Of a DNA stretch of 64,000 bases, positions 51,677 to 61,952 are shown piece by piece. The notes under the pieces were generated by a model. That model worked only from the letters and a program-made list of their open reading frames with translations, did not search any database and had not been told where the DNA came from. This stretch comes from Hydrogenophilus sp. (lineage in GTDB: Bacteria; Pseudomonadota; Gammaproteobacteria; Burkholderiales; Rhodocyclaceae), in contig JAOAEZ010000001.1 in assembly GCA_026416515.1 (NCBI GenBank), positions 148,430 to 212,429 on the forward strand, given 5' to 3'. Position numbers and translations under genes: made by a program. How positions within the stretch are numbered: the first letter of the stretch is position 1; every line of letters starts with the position of its first letter.

Positions 51677-53796
51677 TGCTAACGCTTGAGATCGATGGGC
51701 AGCGCGTCACCGTGGAGGATGGCGCGACGGTAATGGATGCCGCACATCGGTTGGGGATTTATATTCCCCATTTTTGTTACCATAAAAAGTTGTCGATCGC
51801 TGCGAGTTGCCGGATGTGTTTGGTAGAGGTGGAGAAGGCACCTAAACCGGTTCCGGCGTGCGCGACACCGGCAACCAACGGGATGAGGGTGTGGACCCAT
51901 TCGCCAAAAGCAGTGGCGGCTCAGAAGGGGGTGATGGAGTTTTTATTGATTAACCATCCGCTTGACTGTCCGATCTGCGATCAAGGAGGGGAGTGCCAGC
52001 TGCAGGATTTGGCCGTAGGCTACGGCCAGAGCGCCCATTGCTTTTCTGAACCGAAACGGGTGGTCGCCGATAAAGATCTCGGGCCGTTGATCGCTACTTT
52101 CATGACCCGCTGCATTCATTGCACACGTTGCGTCCGATTTTTGATGGAGGTAGGGGGGTACCAGGAGTTGGGTCAAGCGTTCCGCGGCGAGCATTCTGAA
52201 ATTATGCCGTTTTTAGAACAAACGGTGAGGTCGGAGATTTCGGGAAATATCATCGACCTCTGCCCGGTGGGCGCATTGACTTCGAAGCCGTTTTTATATC
52301 GAGCGCGGACGTGGGAGCTAACCCGCCGCCGTTCGGTTTCTCCCCACGATGCATGGGGGTCTAATGTGATCGTGCAGAGTCGGTTTGACCAGGTATTGCG
52401 GGTGCTGCCGTTTGAGGAGGAGAGCATCAACGAATGTTGGTTGTCCGATCGCGATCGCTTCGCTTATTTGGGATTGGATTCAACTGAGCGATTGACCCAG
52501 CCATTGGTGAAGCGCGGCAGCGAATGGGTGGCAGTGGAGTGGGAAACGGCCCTGCAGGTGGCTGTGAACCGTTTGAACGATGTGCGGGCGCAGGAGGAGG
52601 GGGGAAGGGTGGCAGTGTTGGCCCATCCGATGGCGACCGTGGAGGAGCTCTTTTTGGCGCGAACCTTGGCAGAGACGTTGGAGGGGGAGTGCGATGCCCG
52701 CTTGCGCCAGAGCTCCGGCCGCGCCGATAGCGCCCGAGAGGGAGCGGCATGGCTGAACAGCACAATTTCGGAGATCGCCGCATTCGATGGCCAGTGGTTT
52801 TTAGGGAGCGATTTGCGCCGCCATCTGCCGTTGATGGCGGTACGCGTGCGCACCGCAGCACGCCGAGGAGCCTATTTGGTGGCATGGTCTTGGGTAGCCG
52901 ATGAGTGGCGCGTGCCCGGGTTGGAGTGGAGCCTGTGGACGCCAGCGACAATGGGTGCAGCGTTGGCAAAAGTGGCGTTGGTGGTGGCTCGCCGCGCCGG
53001 CGACGATGGCGCATTGCCCCGTTGGGTGGCGGAATGGGCAGCCGACGCAGCCTTGAGCGAGGAGGGGACGGTGGCGTTGGTGCAGAGATTGGAGCGCTGC
53101 CAGAGACGACGAATTTGGTTGGGGGAGGGGCTGTTGGCGCATCCACAGGCAGCAGAGTTGGAGTTCTTGGCAGGAGTGGTCGCGACGCGAATTGGGGCAA
53201 CGGTGGGGTGGTTGGTCGAGGGGGCAAACGCCGTGGGAGCAGCTGCTGTGGGTGCAAACGGCGCTCAGAGCGCGAGCGAGTTGGTCGCCGAGCCACGCGC
53301 CGCGTATGTGCTGCTCCATGCCGAGCCAGAGGATTTTTTGGTTCCTCAACAGGCAGTGGAGGCTTTTTCCCGCGCTCGGACGGTGGTGGCATTGAGCGCT
53401 TTTGCGAGCGCGTCGTTGAGAGAGACGGCCGATGTGCTGCTGCCGGTGACGCCTTTTACCGAGACCTCGGGTTCATTCGTCAATATCGAGGGACGAGTGC
53501 AGCCGTTTACCGCTGTGGTGCGCCCGCGCGGCGAGAGCCGACCGGGATGGCGAGTGTTGGCAGCACTGACAACGCTTTTGGGGCGCGAGGCGCGCTTCGC
53601 GTCCACAGAGGCTGTGCGCGGCGCGGCGTTGAGGGAGGGATGGAGAGAGCGATTGGCGACAAAACCCATCGCCCGACCGCCCGTCGGAGTACCGGCGTTA
53701 GAGAGGGTGGAGCCAGCAGCGGTGTTTCGTTGGTATCAGACCGATCCCATCGTGCGACGTAGCACGGCCCTGGCGGCGTGTACGGAGGAAGAGTGA
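51676..53796 (+). CDS. nuoG: NADH-quinone oxidoreductase subunit G
   Basis: The 75-kDa-type subunit that carries electrons through the NADH module. It has 706 residues, shorter than many betaproteobacterial NuoG. The N-terminal [2Fe-2S] ligands are Cys34, Cys45, Cys48 and Cys62; N5 uses His94, Cys98, Cys101 and Cys107; N4 uses Cys146, Cys149, Cys152 and Cys196. No extra N7 cysteine motif was seen. The molybdopterin-like C-terminal domain is degenerate and alanine-rich, ending in [20 protein letters not shown] and a short tail. TGATG overlaps link it to nuoF and nuoH. Confidence 0.96.
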   Translation: MLTLEIDGQRVTVEDGATVMDAAHRLGIYIPHFCYHKKLSIAASCRMCLVEVEKAPKPVPACATPATNGMRVWTHSPKAVAAQKGVMEFLLINHPLDCPICDQGGECQLQDLAVGYGQSAHCFSEPKRVVADKDLGPLIATFMTRCIHCTRCVRFLMEVGGYQELGQAFRGEHSEIMPFLEQTVRSEISGNIIDLCPVGALTSKPFLYRARTWELTRRRSVSPHDAWGSNVIVQSRFDQVLRVLPFEEESINECWLSDRDRFAYLGLDSTERLTQPLVKRGSEWVAVEWETALQVAVNRLNDVRAQEEGGRVAVLAHPMATVEELFLARTLAETLEGECDARLRQSSGRADSAREGAAWLNSTISEIAAFDGQWFLGSDLRRHLPLMAVRVRTAARRGAYLVAWSWVADEWRVPGLEWSLWTPATMGAALAKVALVVARRAGDDGALPRWVAEWAADAALSEEGTVALVQRLERCQRRRIWLGEGLLAHPQAAELEFLAGVVATRIGATVGWLVEGANAVGAAAVGANGAQSASELVAEPRAAYVLLHAEPEDFLVPQQAVEAFSRARTVVALSAFASASLRETADVLLPVTPFTETSGSFVNIEGRVQPFTAVVRPRGESRPGWRVLAALTTLLGREARFASTEAVRGAALREGWRERLATKPIARPPVGVPALERVEPAAVFRWYQTDPIVRRSTALAACTEEE

Positions 53797-54836
53797 TGGT
53801 GGCAGCGATGGAGGCCTTCTTCGGGGCAGCATGGCCAGTGGTGTGGAGCGCAGCAAAGATTATCGCATTGCTGGTACCGTTGCTGGTGGCAGTGGCATAT
53901 TTGACCTACGCGGAGCGTAAAGTCATCGGCTATATGCAGGTGCGGATCGGCCCTAACCGCGTGGGGCCAAAAGGATGGTTGCAGCCGATTGCCGATGCAT
54001 TAAAGTTGCTGTTTAAAGAGGTGATCGTGCCGAGCGAGGCCCATAAGGTGCTTTACTTTGTCGGGCCGGTGATGGCGTTGGCTCCGTCGCTGTTGGTGTG
54101 GGCGGCAGTGCCGATGACCGATGGGTGGGTGGTGGCCGATCTGGATGCGGGATTACTGTTCGTTTTGGCGGTAATCTCCTTGGAGGTCTATGGGATTATC
54201 ATCGCCGGTTGGGCGTCGAATTCTAAGTATGCTTTTTTGGGGGCGATGCGGGCGTCCGCGCAGATGATCTCATATGAGGTGGCGATGGGGTTCGGGTTGA
54301 TCTGCGTGCTGCTCATCAGCGGCTCGCTCAATTTGAGCGAAATCGTCCGCCAACAGGGGAACGGCTTTTTCGCCGAGTTGGGACTTACCTTTTTGTCGTG
54401 GAATTGGTTGCCGCTGTTGCCGATCGCGGTGGTTTATTTTATTTCTGGAGTTGCCGAAACCAACCGCGCGCCGTTCGACTTGCCAGAGGGTGAGTCAGAG
54501 ATCGTGGCAGGACATATGATCGAGTATTCCGGAATGGCGTTCGCGTTGTTTTTCCTCGCTGAATATGCCAATATGATCTTGGTGTCGTTTTTAACAGCTA
54601 TTCTCTTTTTCGGCGGTTGGTTGAGCCCAGTGGGGTTTTTGCCCGACGGCTTTTTGTGGTTGGCGTTGAAGGCCAGCATTTTCTTGTTTCTCTTTTTGTG
54701 GCTGCGGGCGACCTTCCCACGCTTCCGTTATGACCATGTGATGCGTTTGGGATGGAAAGTCTTTGTGCCAATTACGTTGGTGTGGTTGGGGGTGGTGGCT
54801 TTGTGGATGGTTTCACCTCTTTCTATTTGGCGATAA
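53796..54836 (+). CDS. nuoH: NADH-quinone oxidoreductase subunit H
   Basis: Membrane subunit (ND1 type) lining the quinone tunnel, 346 residues with about eight TM helices. [20 protein letters not shown] and [20 protein letters not shown] are the two classic signatures; [15 protein letters not shown] lies near the end. ATG 53796 shares a base with the nuoG stop and follows GGAGGA; the GTG at 53778 would overlap the nuoG 3' end and is not preferred. Confidence 0.98.
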   Translation: MVAAMEAFFGAAWPVVWSAAKIIALLVPLLVAVAYLTYAERKVIGYMQVRIGPNRVGPKGWLQPIADALKLLFKEVIVPSEAHKVLYFVGPVMALAPSLLVWAAVPMTDGWVVADLDAGLLFVLAVISLEVYGIIIAGWASNSKYAFLGAMRASAQMISYEVAMGFGLICVLLISGSLNLSEIVRQQGNGFFAELGLTFLSWNWLPLLPIAVVYFISGVAETNRAPFDLPEGESEIVAGHMIEYSGMAFALFFLAEYANMILVSFLTAILFFGGWLSPVGFLPDGFLWLALKASIFLFLFLWLRATFPRFRYDHVMRLGWKVFVPITLVWLGVVALWMVSPLSIWR

Positions 54837-54845
54837 GGGAATACG

Positions 54846-55331
54846 ATGAGCGCGCTGGGTTTTTTAAGGAGCCTTTTCTTAACCGAGTTGCGCCGCGGAA
54901 TGGGGGTGACATGGCGCCACCTCTTCCGACGCAAAATCACAGTGCAGTACCCGGAGGAGCGAACACCGCAGAGCCCCCGCTTTCGTGGGTTGCATGCGCT
55001 CCGCCGCTACCCGAACGGTGAGGAGCGATGCATCGCGTGTAAGTTGTGCGAGGCGATCTGCCCAGCGATGGCGATCACGATCGAGGCAGAGAAACGGGCC
55101 GACGGGTCGCGCCGCGCGGTGCGCTACGATATCGATTTAACAAAGTGTATTTTTTGCGGGTTTTGCGAGGAGGCGTGCCCGGTGGATGCGATCGTCGAGA
55201 CGCGCCAGTTCGAATACCACGGAGAGAAACGCGGGGACCTCTATTTGACAAAGGAGCTGTTGTTGGCCATCGGCGATCGATACGAGGCGCAGATCGCAGC
55301 CGATCGCGCGAGGGATATAAAGTACCGCTAA
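54846..55331 (+). CDS. nuoI: NADH-quinone oxidoreductase subunit I
   Basis: Eight-iron ferredoxin subunit with clusters N6a and N6b, 161 residues. Cys62, 65, 68, 72 ([12 protein letters not shown]) and Cys101, 104, 107, 111 ([12 protein letters not shown]) are all present. A hydrophobic N-terminal helix anchors it to the membrane arm. It starts 9 bp after nuoH. The C-terminal [16 protein letters not shown] is typical of the betaproteobacterial form. Confidence 0.98.
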   Translation: MSALGFLRSLFLTELRRGMGVTWRHLFRRKITVQYPEERTPQSPRFRGLHALRRYPNGEERCIACKLCEAICPAMAITIEAEKRADGSRRAVRYDIDLTKCIFCGFCEEACPVDAIVETRQFEYHGEKRGDLYLTKELLLAIGDRYEAQIAADRARDIKYR

Positions 55332-55351
55332 CTGAACGGGCGGAGGTCGGG

Positions 55352-55933
55352 ATGGAGGAGTGGATATTCTATTGGTTCGGCGGGTTGTTGCTGCTGGGAG
55401 CAGCGGGAACCGTCTTTTCCCGTAATCCCGTGGCAGCGGCAATGTGGTTGGTGCTCGCGTTCTTTTCTGCAGGAGGGGTGTGGTTATTGCTGGGGGCGGA
55501 GTTTCTGGCGCTGACATTGGTATTGGTGTATGTGGGCGCCGTGATGGTGCTCTTTTTGTTTGTGGTGATGATGATCAACGTAAATGTGGCCCGATTGCGC
55601 GAGGGATTTTGGCAGAATGCCCCGCTGGCGTTGGTGGTGGGGTCATTGTTGGCGATCGAGCTTTTCTTGGTGCTGACCCAGCCGGTATTCGAGCGAACAG
55701 CAGCGCCAGAACCAGAGGGGAGCAATACTAAAACGATCGGAATGGTACTCTATACGGTTTACGCCTACCCATTCGAGGTGGCAGCGATGGTTTTGGTGGT
55801 GGCGATGATCGCCGCCGTGGGGTTGACGTTGCGCCGCCGTTCCAATGTGCGGGTCGTGCGACCAGAGGAACAGATCGCTGTTCGGGCGAGCGACCGATTG
55901 CAGATCGTTTCATTACCGGCCGAGAAGGAGTGA
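55352..55933 (+). CDS. nuoJ: NADH-quinone oxidoreductase subunit J
   Basis: ND6-type membrane subunit, 193 residues with five TM helices. The conserved TM3 region [20 protein letters not shown] (20 residues) contains the bulge that couples redox to proton movement. The soluble tail after about residue 155 is charged. The start ATG 55352 lies 5 nt after GGAGG and 20 bp after nuoI; upstream in-frame codons overlap nuoI out of phase and were discarded. Confidence 0.97.
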   Translation: MEEWIFYWFGGLLLLGAAGTVFSRNPVAAAMWLVLAFFSAGGVWLLLGAEFLALTLVLVYVGAVMVLFLFVVMMINVNVARLREGFWQNAPLALVVGSLLAIELFLVLTQPVFERTAAPEPEGSNTKTIGMVLYTVYAYPFEVAAMVLVVAMIAAVGLTLRRRSNVRVVRPEEQIAVRASDRLQIVSLPAEKE

Positions 55934-55937
55934 GCTG

Positions 55938-56240
55938 ATGTCCCTCTCTTCCTACTTGTTGTTGGCAGGGGCGCTATTTGTAATTAGCGTAGTGGGGATT
56001 TTTTTGAACCGCAAGAATTTGATCGTTCTGCTGATGTGCATCGAGCTGATGCTGCTAGCGGTGAATACCAATTTCGTTGCTTTTAGCCATTTTTTGGGAG
56101 ATACGGCGGGGCAGGTGTTCGTCTTTTTTGTGCTGACTGTGGCGGCAGCGGAGGCAGGAATCGGTTTGGCGATCTTGGTGGTGTTTTACCGCTTGCGGCA
56201 GACGATCCACGTCGATGACTTGACAGCCCTGCGGGGTTGA
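55938..56240 (+). CDS. nuoK: NADH-quinone oxidoreductase subunit K
   Basis: ND4L-type subunit of 100 residues with three TM helices. The buried glutamates are in [13 protein letters not shown] and [14 protein letters not shown], the proton-path positions conserved across complex I. The ATG 55938 is 4 bp after nuoJ; nuoL begins 11 bp after the stop. Confidence 0.98.
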   Translation: MSLSSYLLLAGALFVISVVGIFLNRKNLIVLLMCIELMLLAVNTNFVAFSHFLGDTAGQVFVFFVLTVAAAEAGIGLAILVVFYRLRQTIHVDDLTALRG

Positions 56241-56251
56241 GGAGCATACCG

Positions 56252-58225
56252 ATGAAGTGGCTCTATACGTTAGTGCCCATGGCGCCGTTGGCGAGCGCAG
56301 TAGTGACCGGCCTCTTCGGAAAACGATTGGGGCAGGCGGCAACCCATTCGTTGGCAATCTTGGGCGTGACGATCTCTTTTGTGACTTCGTTGGTGATCTT
56401 CGCTCGAACGCTGGAGGGAGAGATATTTAACGGCCCACTCTATACGTGGGCGACGAGCGGGGGATTGACATTGTCGATCGGCTTTTTGATCGATCCCTTG
56501 ACGGTGACGATGATGGTGGTCGTCACCTTCGTTTCGTTGATGGTGCATGTGTATACGATCGGCTATATGGCCGGCGATCCAGGATATTGCCGGTTCTTTA
56601 GCTACATTTCTCTTTTTACCTTTGCGATGTTAATGTTGGTGATGAGCAATAATTTTCTCCAGCTCTTTTTCGGGTGGGAGGCAGTAGGGTTGGTTTCCTA
56701 TTTGTTGATCGGGTTTTGGTATGAGCGACCGAGCGCTGTATCCGCCAATTTGAAGGCCTTTTTGGTGAACCGTGTGGGGGATTTCGGCTTTTTGCTGGGA
56801 ATCGGGTTGATCGCGGCGTACGCGGGTACGTTGGATTACGCGGAGACCTTCGCTAAGGCGCCCCAATTGGCAGAGATGCGCGAAGCGGTGACCGATTGGC
56901 CGTTGATCACGATGATCTGTTTGGCGCTGTTCGTGGGAGCAATGGGAAAGTCGGCACAGGTGCCGCTTCATGTGTGGCTGCCCGATTCGATGGAGGGCCC
57001 TACGCCGATTTCAGCGTTGATCCATGCGGCGACGATGGTGACCGCAGGGATTTTCATGGTGGCACGTTTGTCCCCCCTTTATGAGCTGTCGGATACGGCG
57101 CTGTCATTCGTGCTGGTGGTGGGGGCGACGACTGCCTTTTTCATGGGGATATTGGGGATCGTGCAGCACGATATCAAACGGGTGGTGGCTTATTCCACGT
57201 TGTCTCAGCTGGGATATATGACCGCTGCGTTGGGGGCGTCGGCTTATTCCGCAGCAATTTTCCATTTGATGACCCACGCCTTTTTTAAAGCACTTCTTTT
57301 TTTGGCGGCCGGTTCGGTGATCATTGCATTGCATCATGAACAAGATATGCGACGAATGGGAGGGTTGCGGCGCTTTATGCCGTGGACGTGGCTGACAGCG
57401 TTGATCGGAGCGTTGGCGTTGGTAGGGATCCCTTTTACGTCGGGGTTTTATTCAAAAGATTCGATTTTGATCGCTGTGGCCAACGCGACAGTTCCAGGGG
57501 CCGAGTATGCCTACGCGTGCTTGGGGGCAGGGGTGTTGGTGACCGCTTTCTATACGTTCCGAATGTATTTTTTGGTGTTCCATGGGCGAGAGCGCTTTAG
57601 AGAGGAAGGAGCACACGATTCCCACCCTCATGGGTTGAAGGTAGGAGAAGATCCGCGTGAGTCGCCACTGGTGGTGATCGGCCCCTTACTGCTCTTGGCG
57701 GTGCCTTCGTTGGCGATCGGGGCCATGACGATCGAGCCGATGCTGTTCGGCGATTGGTTGAAAGGGGCAGTGGCGGTCGATGCATCGCGCCATCCGGCGA
57801 TGACGGCGTCGGCAGCTGCGTTTTCCGGGGCGTGGGAGATGGGACTTCATGGAATGGTCTCCGGACCATTTTTCTTGGCATTGCTCGGGATAGGCGCAGC
57901 ATGGTTCCTTTATCTTTACCGGCCCGATCTCCCCGCACAGATCGCTGCACGGGCGGGTGTGATCTATCGGGTATTGGTAAACCGCTACTATTTCGATTGG
58001 GTCAACGAGGCGATCATCGCGGCAGGCGCTCGATGGTTGGGGAAATGGTTGTGGCAGATCGGCGATCGAGCAGTGATCGACGGCGCCGCAGTAAACGGGA
58101 GCGCGTTGATCGTCGGCGAGTTGGCAGCAGGGATGGCAGGGACCCAAAGCGGTCGGTTGTACCACTACGCGTTTGCTATGATCGCGGGCGTGGTGCTGCT
58201 GCTGGGGATGGTTTTTTTGCTTTGA
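56252..58225 (+). CDS. nuoL: NADH-quinone oxidoreductase subunit L
   Basis: Distal antiporter-like proton-pumping subunit (ND5 type), 657 residues. GWEAVGLVSYLLIGFWYERP, PLHVWLPDSMEGPTPISALI, HAATMVTAGIFMVARLSPLY (given in part) and IVQHDIKRVVAYSTLSQLGY carry the key Glu and Lys residues. The long lateral helix and last TM lie in the C-terminal quarter. ATG 56252 follows AGGAG by 7 nt; the TTG at 56237 overlaps nuoK and is not preferred. Confidence 0.98.
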   Translation: MKWLYTLVPMAPLASAVVTGLFGKRLGQAATHSLAILGVTISFVTSLVIFARTLEGEIFNGPLYTWATSGGLTLSIGFLIDPLTVTMMVVVTFVSLMVHVYTIGYMAGDPGYCRFFSYISLFTFAMLMLVMSNNFLQLFFGWEAVGLVSYLLIGFWYERPSAVSANLKAFLVNRVGDFGFLLGIGLIAAYAGTLDYAETFAKAPQLAEMREAVTDWPLITMICLALFVGAMGKSAQVPLHVWLPDSMEGPTPISALIHAATMVTAGIFMVARLSPLYELSDTALSFVLVVGATTAFFMGILGIVQHDIKRVVAYSTLSQLGYMTAALGASAYSAAIFHLMTHAFFKALLFLAAGSVIIALHHEQDMRRMGGLRRFMPWTWLTALIGALALVGIPFTSGFYSKDSILIAVANATVPGAEYAYACLGAGVLVTAFYTFRMYFLVFHGRERFREEGAHDSHPHGLKVGEDPRESPLVVIGPLLLLAVPSLAIGAMTIEPMLFGDWLKGAVAVDASRHPAMTASAAAFSGAWEMGLHGMVSGPFFLALLGIGAAWFLYLYRPDLPAQIAARAGVIYRVLVNRYYFDWVNEAIIAAGARWLGKWLWQIGDRAVIDGAAVNGSALIVGELAAGMAGTQSGRLYHYAFAMIAGVVLLLGMVFLL

Positions 58226-58239
58226 GGTAGGGTGAGTTC

Positions 58240-59727
58240 ATGAGCGGATTGCCTCTGCTGAGTCTCGCGATCTGGACGCCGATCGTTGGCGGGTTATTGA
58301 CCTTGTGGCTCGGAGGTGGCGACGATCGCCGCGCCAGCGAGGTGCGCTTGCTGGCGCTGTTCGCCGCTGCGTTGGGATTCGCAGTGACCTTGCCGCTGTG
58401 GTTCGAGTTCGACCGAACAACCGCTGCGATGCAGTTTGTGGAGCTGAGCGAGTGGATCCCCCGCTACAACGTCTACTACCATTTGGGGGTGGACGGATTG
58501 TCGATGCCGTTCGTGGTTCTGAATAGCTTTATCACATTGGTGGTGGTGACCACCGCGTGGGGAGTGGTGCAGAACCAGGTTTCCCAGTACCTGGCCGCTT
58601 TTTTGATCATGTCGGGGATTTTGAACGGGGTTTTTTCGGCGTTGGATGGCGTCTTGTTCTATATCTTTTTTGAGGCGTCATTAATTCCGCTCTATTTGAT
58701 TATCGGAATATGGGGAGGGGCCAATAGAATTTATGCAGCGATTAAGTTCTTTCTTTATACGCTGTTGGGGTCGTTGCTGTTTTTGGTGGCGATTTTGTAC
58801 CTTTTCGCCGCTTCAGGGGGAAGCTTCGATATTTTAGAGTGGCACCGCTTGCCGTTGTCGTTGAATGAACAGAAGTGGCTTTTCTTGGCCTTTTTGGCCG
58901 CATTCGCGGTGAAGGTGCCGATGTGGCCAGTGCATACGTGGTTGCCCGATGCCCATGTGGAGGCGCCCACAGGAGGGTCTGTGGTTCTGGCGGCTATCGC
59001 GTTGAAGGTGGGAGCTTACGGATTTTTGCGTTTTTCTTTGCCGATCGCGCCAGATGCAGCTCAGGCATTCCAGGGGTTGATGATCGCTTTGTCGTTGATC
59101 GCAGTGGTTTATATCGGCTTTGTGGCATTGGTCCAGGTCGATATGAAGAAGTTGATCGCCTATTCGTCTGTGGCCCATATGGGATTCGTGACGCTGGGCT
59201 TTTTCTTGTTCGATGCGTTGGGATGGGAGGGAGCATTGGTGCAAATGGTCTCCCATGCGTTTGTTTCAGGAGCTCTCTTTCTGTGCGTGGGAGTTCTGTA
59301 CGATCGCCTCCATTCCCGTTTGATCGCCGATTACGGGGGCGTGGTGCATACGATGCCGAAATTCGCCGCATTTTTGATGGTGTTCGCATTGGCTAACGCC
59401 GGCTTGCCCGCTACCAGCGGTTTCGTGGGGGAATTTTTGGTGACGCTGGCAGCGGTGCGGGTCAATTTCTGGGTGGCGGCAGCAGCAGCTACAACATTGG
59501 TGTTGGGAGCGGCTTACACGTTGTGGATGTATAAGCGCGTGGTCTTCGGCCCAGTGGCCAACGAGCGCGTGGCCGCTTTGCGCGATCTGAGCCGACGCGA
59601 GTTTTGGGTGTTGAGCGCGATGGCCGGGTGGGTCTTGCTGTTGGGTGTTTGGCCTCAGCCGCTGTTGGCGGTGATGCACCCGTCGGTGGAGGCACTGCTG
59701 GCGCATGTAATGGCCGGTAAGTTGTGA
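58240..59727 (+). CDS. nuoM: NADH-quinone oxidoreductase subunit M
   Basis: Antiporter-like proton-pumping subunit (ND4 type), 495 residues, about fourteen TM helices. The key TM5 glutamate is in LFYIFFEASLIPLYLIIGIW, with FAVKVPMWPVHTWLPDAHVE, APTGGSVVLAAIALKVGAYG and VQVDMKKLIAYSSVAHMGFV downstream. It starts 14 bp after nuoL, and its stop overlaps the nuoN region. Confidence 0.98.
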   Translation: MSGLPLLSLAIWTPIVGGLLTLWLGGGDDRRASEVRLLALFAAALGFAVTLPLWFEFDRTTAAMQFVELSEWIPRYNVYYHLGVDGLSMPFVVLNSFITLVVVTTAWGVVQNQVSQYLAAFLIMSGILNGVFSALDGVLFYIFFEASLIPLYLIIGIWGGANRIYAAIKFFLYTLLGSLLFLVAILYLFAASGGSFDILEWHRLPLSLNEQKWLFLAFLAAFAVKVPMWPVHTWLPDAHVEAPTGGSVVLAAIALKVGAYGFLRFSLPIAPDAAQAFQGLMIALSLIAVVYIGFVALVQVDMKKLIAYSSVAHMGFVTLGFFLFDALGWEGALVQMVSHAFVSGALFLCVGVLYDRLHSRLIADYGGVVHTMPKFAAFLMVFALANAGLPATSGFVGEFLVTLAAVRVNFWVAAAAATTLVLGAAYTLWMYKRVVFGPVANERVAALRDLSRREFWVLSAMAGWVLLLGVWPQPLLAVMHPSVEALLAHVMAGKL

Positions 59728-59738
59728 GAGGGATGGGC

Positions 59739-61211
59739 ATGGTCTACGAGGTAGTTCGATGGGAGATATTGCTGCCCCAAGGGATCGTGGCGGCAGCAGC
59801 GTTGGCGTTGATGACGGCAGGGGCCTTCGCCCAGGATTGGAGTAAACGATGGGGATATGTGCTGGCCCAGCTGACAGTGATCGCTGCCGCTCTCGCAACG
59901 GTGGCTACAGCGGGCGATCCGCGCGTGCAGTATGCCTTCGGGTCGATGGTGGTGGTCGATTGGTTGGCGCTGATCGTGCTGTTGTTTGTTTATCTGGCGG
60001 TTTTCGCGGTTTTCGTCTACGGCCGTTTCTACTTGATCGAGCGAGGATTGGAACGGGCCGAGTACTACGCGTTGACATTGCTGGCTTTGCTGGGGATGCA
60101 GACGCTGGTAACCGCTAACCACTTGCTGGTGCTCTATTTGGGGGTGGAGTTGATGTCGTTGGCCCTCTACGCGTTGGTGGCGTTCGATCGCGAGTCGGCG
60201 GTGCGGGCCGAGGCAGGAATGAAGTACTTCGTGCTGGGGGCGCTGGCGTCTGGGTTGCTATTGTACGGGATGTCGCTGGTCTACGGGGTGACCGGCGCAT
60301 TGGGTCTGCCCGAGGTGGCGCAGAGCGCGAGCGCAGGCGCAGGAGAGGAATACCTTTTGGCTGTGGGATTGGCTTTTTTGGTGGCAGGGATCGCGTTTAA
60401 GTTAGGGGCAGCGCCGTTCCATATGTGGGTGGCCGATGTCTATCAGGGAGCGGCTACACCCGTGACGTTGTTGTTGGCGTCGGCTCCTAAATTGGCGGCA
60501 TTTGTGTTGGCGTTCCGGTTGCTGGTCTTCGGTTTTTTCGAGTTTGCCCGCGATTGGCAGTTGATGCTGTTGGGGGTGGGGGTGGCGTCGATCGTGGTGG
60601 GAAATTTGGCTGCAGTGGTCCAAACTAATGTGAAGCGAATGTTGGCTTACTCCGGTGTGGCACACGTCGGGTTCGTGTTGCTGGGATTGGCAGTAGGGGT
60701 GGTGGAGGGGGATCCCCATTTGGCATTGAATGCGTATAGCGCAACGCTGTTTTACGCGCTCTCTTACGCATTGATGAGCTTGGCAGCGTTCGGATTGATT
60801 GCGCTGCTCGCCCGTTACGGGGTGGAGGCCGATTCGCTGACCGATTTCAAGGGGTTGAACCGCCGCAGCCCTTGGTTTGCAGGGTTGGTGCTGGTGACGA
60901 TGATGTCGTTGGCGGGAATCCCATTTTTCTTGGGATTCTTTGCAAAGTTCGCCGTGCTGCAGGCGGTGGTGGCGGCAGGGTATCTGTGGGTGGCGGTGTT
61001 GGCTGTCGTAATGTCATTGGTGGGGGCGTTTTACTATTTGCGCGTGGTGAAGGTGGTCTATTTCGATGAGCCGTTCGAGATGGCACCGATCGTGGCGTCG
61101 ACTGAGACGCGGGTATTGTTGTCGGCAAATGCACTGGCGCTGGCACTGTTGGGCATGATGCCCCAGGGATTGATGTCGCTGGCGGCATACGCGATGATCG
61201 CGTCGTTGTGA
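59739..61211 (+). CDS. nuoN: NADH-quinone oxidoreductase subunit N
   Basis: Antiporter-like proton-pumping subunit (ND2 type), 490 residues. VLYLGVELMSLALYALVAFD holds the conserved glutamate; AGIAFKLGAAPFHMWVADVY, QGAATPVTLLLASAPKLAAF and VQTNVKRMLAYSGVAHVGFV hold lysines of the proton path. Three in-frame starts are possible (GTG 59724, ATG 59733, ATG 59739); the last is best placed 7 nt after GAGAGG. It completes nuoA-N with none missing. Confidence 0.97.
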   Translation: MVYEVVRWEILLPQGIVAAAALALMTAGAFAQDWSKRWGYVLAQLTVIAAALATVATAGDPRVQYAFGSMVVVDWLALIVLLFVYLAVFAVFVYGRFYLIERGLERAEYYALTLLALLGMQTLVTANHLLVLYLGVELMSLALYALVAFDRESAVRAEAGMKYFVLGALASGLLLYGMSLVYGVTGALGLPEVAQSASAGAGEEYLLAVGLAFLVAGIAFKLGAAPFHMWVADVYQGAATPVTLLLASAPKLAAFVLAFRLLVFGFFEFARDWQLMLLGVGVASIVVGNLAAVVQTNVKRMLAYSGVAHVGFVLLGLAVGVVEGDPHLALNAYSATLFYALSYALMSLAAFGLIALLARYGVEADSLTDFKGLNRRSPWFAGLVLVTMMSLAGIPFFLGFFAKFAVLQAVVAAGYLWVAVLAVVMSLVGAFYYLRVVKVVYFDEPFEMAPIVASTETRVLLSANALALALLGMMPQGLMSLAAYAMIASL

Positions 61212-61226
61212 GCATAAGGAGCGAGG

Positions 61227-61829
61227 ATGGGGGCGCAGAGGGGAGAGGAGAAAAAAAGAGAGGAAAGACTCTCCTTGCGAGAGGTGCCCTTGGCACAGCA
61301 GGTGGCATGGGAGGGACATTTGCTGCGGGTGAGAGCAGATCGGGTGCACTTGCCCGATGGGTCGGAGGGAAGACGAGAGTATATCGCCCATCCCGGGGCT
61401 GCAATGGTGGTGGCGCTGACCGATACCGACGAGGTGGTGATGGTGCGCCAGTTCCGCTACCCAGTAGGGGCAGTGGTGGAGGAGTTGCCGGCGGGTAAGG
61501 TGGATGAGGGGGAGTCGCCGTTGGCGTGCGCGCAGCGGGAGTTGGAGGAGGAGACCGGCTACCGCGCTCAGCGGTGGCGGTCGTTGGGATGGTTTTGGCC
61601 CAATGTGGGGTATAGCAGTGAGGTGATCCATATTTTTCTGGCAGAGGGGTTGACGGCGGGAACGCCACGGCGCGAGGCGGGGGAGTTTTTGGAGGTCTTT
61701 TGGGTGCCACTGAGCCAGTTGATGGCGCGGGTTGCCGAGGGGAGCATCGGCGACGGAAAGACCACGGTCGCAGTGGTGCGCGCGGCTTATGCAGTGGGAA
61801 AAATTGCTTTTTTAGAGGGTGAGGGATAA
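61227..61829 (+). CDS. NUDIX hydrolase, probable ADP-ribose pyrophosphatase
   Basis: Nudix enzyme of 200 residues. The box G-x5-E-x7-REUxEExGU spans residues 90-112 (GKVDEGESPLACAQRELEEE then TGY). MVRQFRYPVGAVVEELPAG before it is the pattern of the ADP-ribose pyrophosphatase branch (hydrolysing ADP-ribose to AMP and ribose 5-phosphate). It follows nuoN by 15 bp, a neighbourhood repeated in many betaproteobacteria, which hints at a role in cleaning up NAD(H)-derived metabolites. Substrate choice is inference. Confidence 0.92.
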   Translation: MGAQRGEEKKREERLSLREVPLAQQVAWEGHLLRVRADRVHLPDGSEGRREYIAHPGAAMVVALTDTDEVVMVRQFRYPVGAVVEELPAGKVDEGESPLACAQRELEEETGYRAQRWRSLGWFWPNVGYSSEVIHIFLAEGLTAGTPRREAGEFLEVFWVPLSQLMARVAEGSIGDGKTTVAVVRAAYAVGKIAFLEGEG

Positions 61830-61952
61830 AATGAAGTGAGAGAGGGGGGATTTTGTTTGCTTTCTCGTTTTGGTTCCCTCAAAAAAAGAGAAAAAAGGAT
61901 AAAAAGAGAGTGAGAAAGGGAGGGGGGGTAACCAGAACGGTAAGGAGGGGGT

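Noticed and set aside
52427..53392. Minus-strand open frame of about 321 codons inside nuoG
   Set aside because: Pro/Arg-rich shadow of the nuoG C-terminal region, without a ribosome site or family match.
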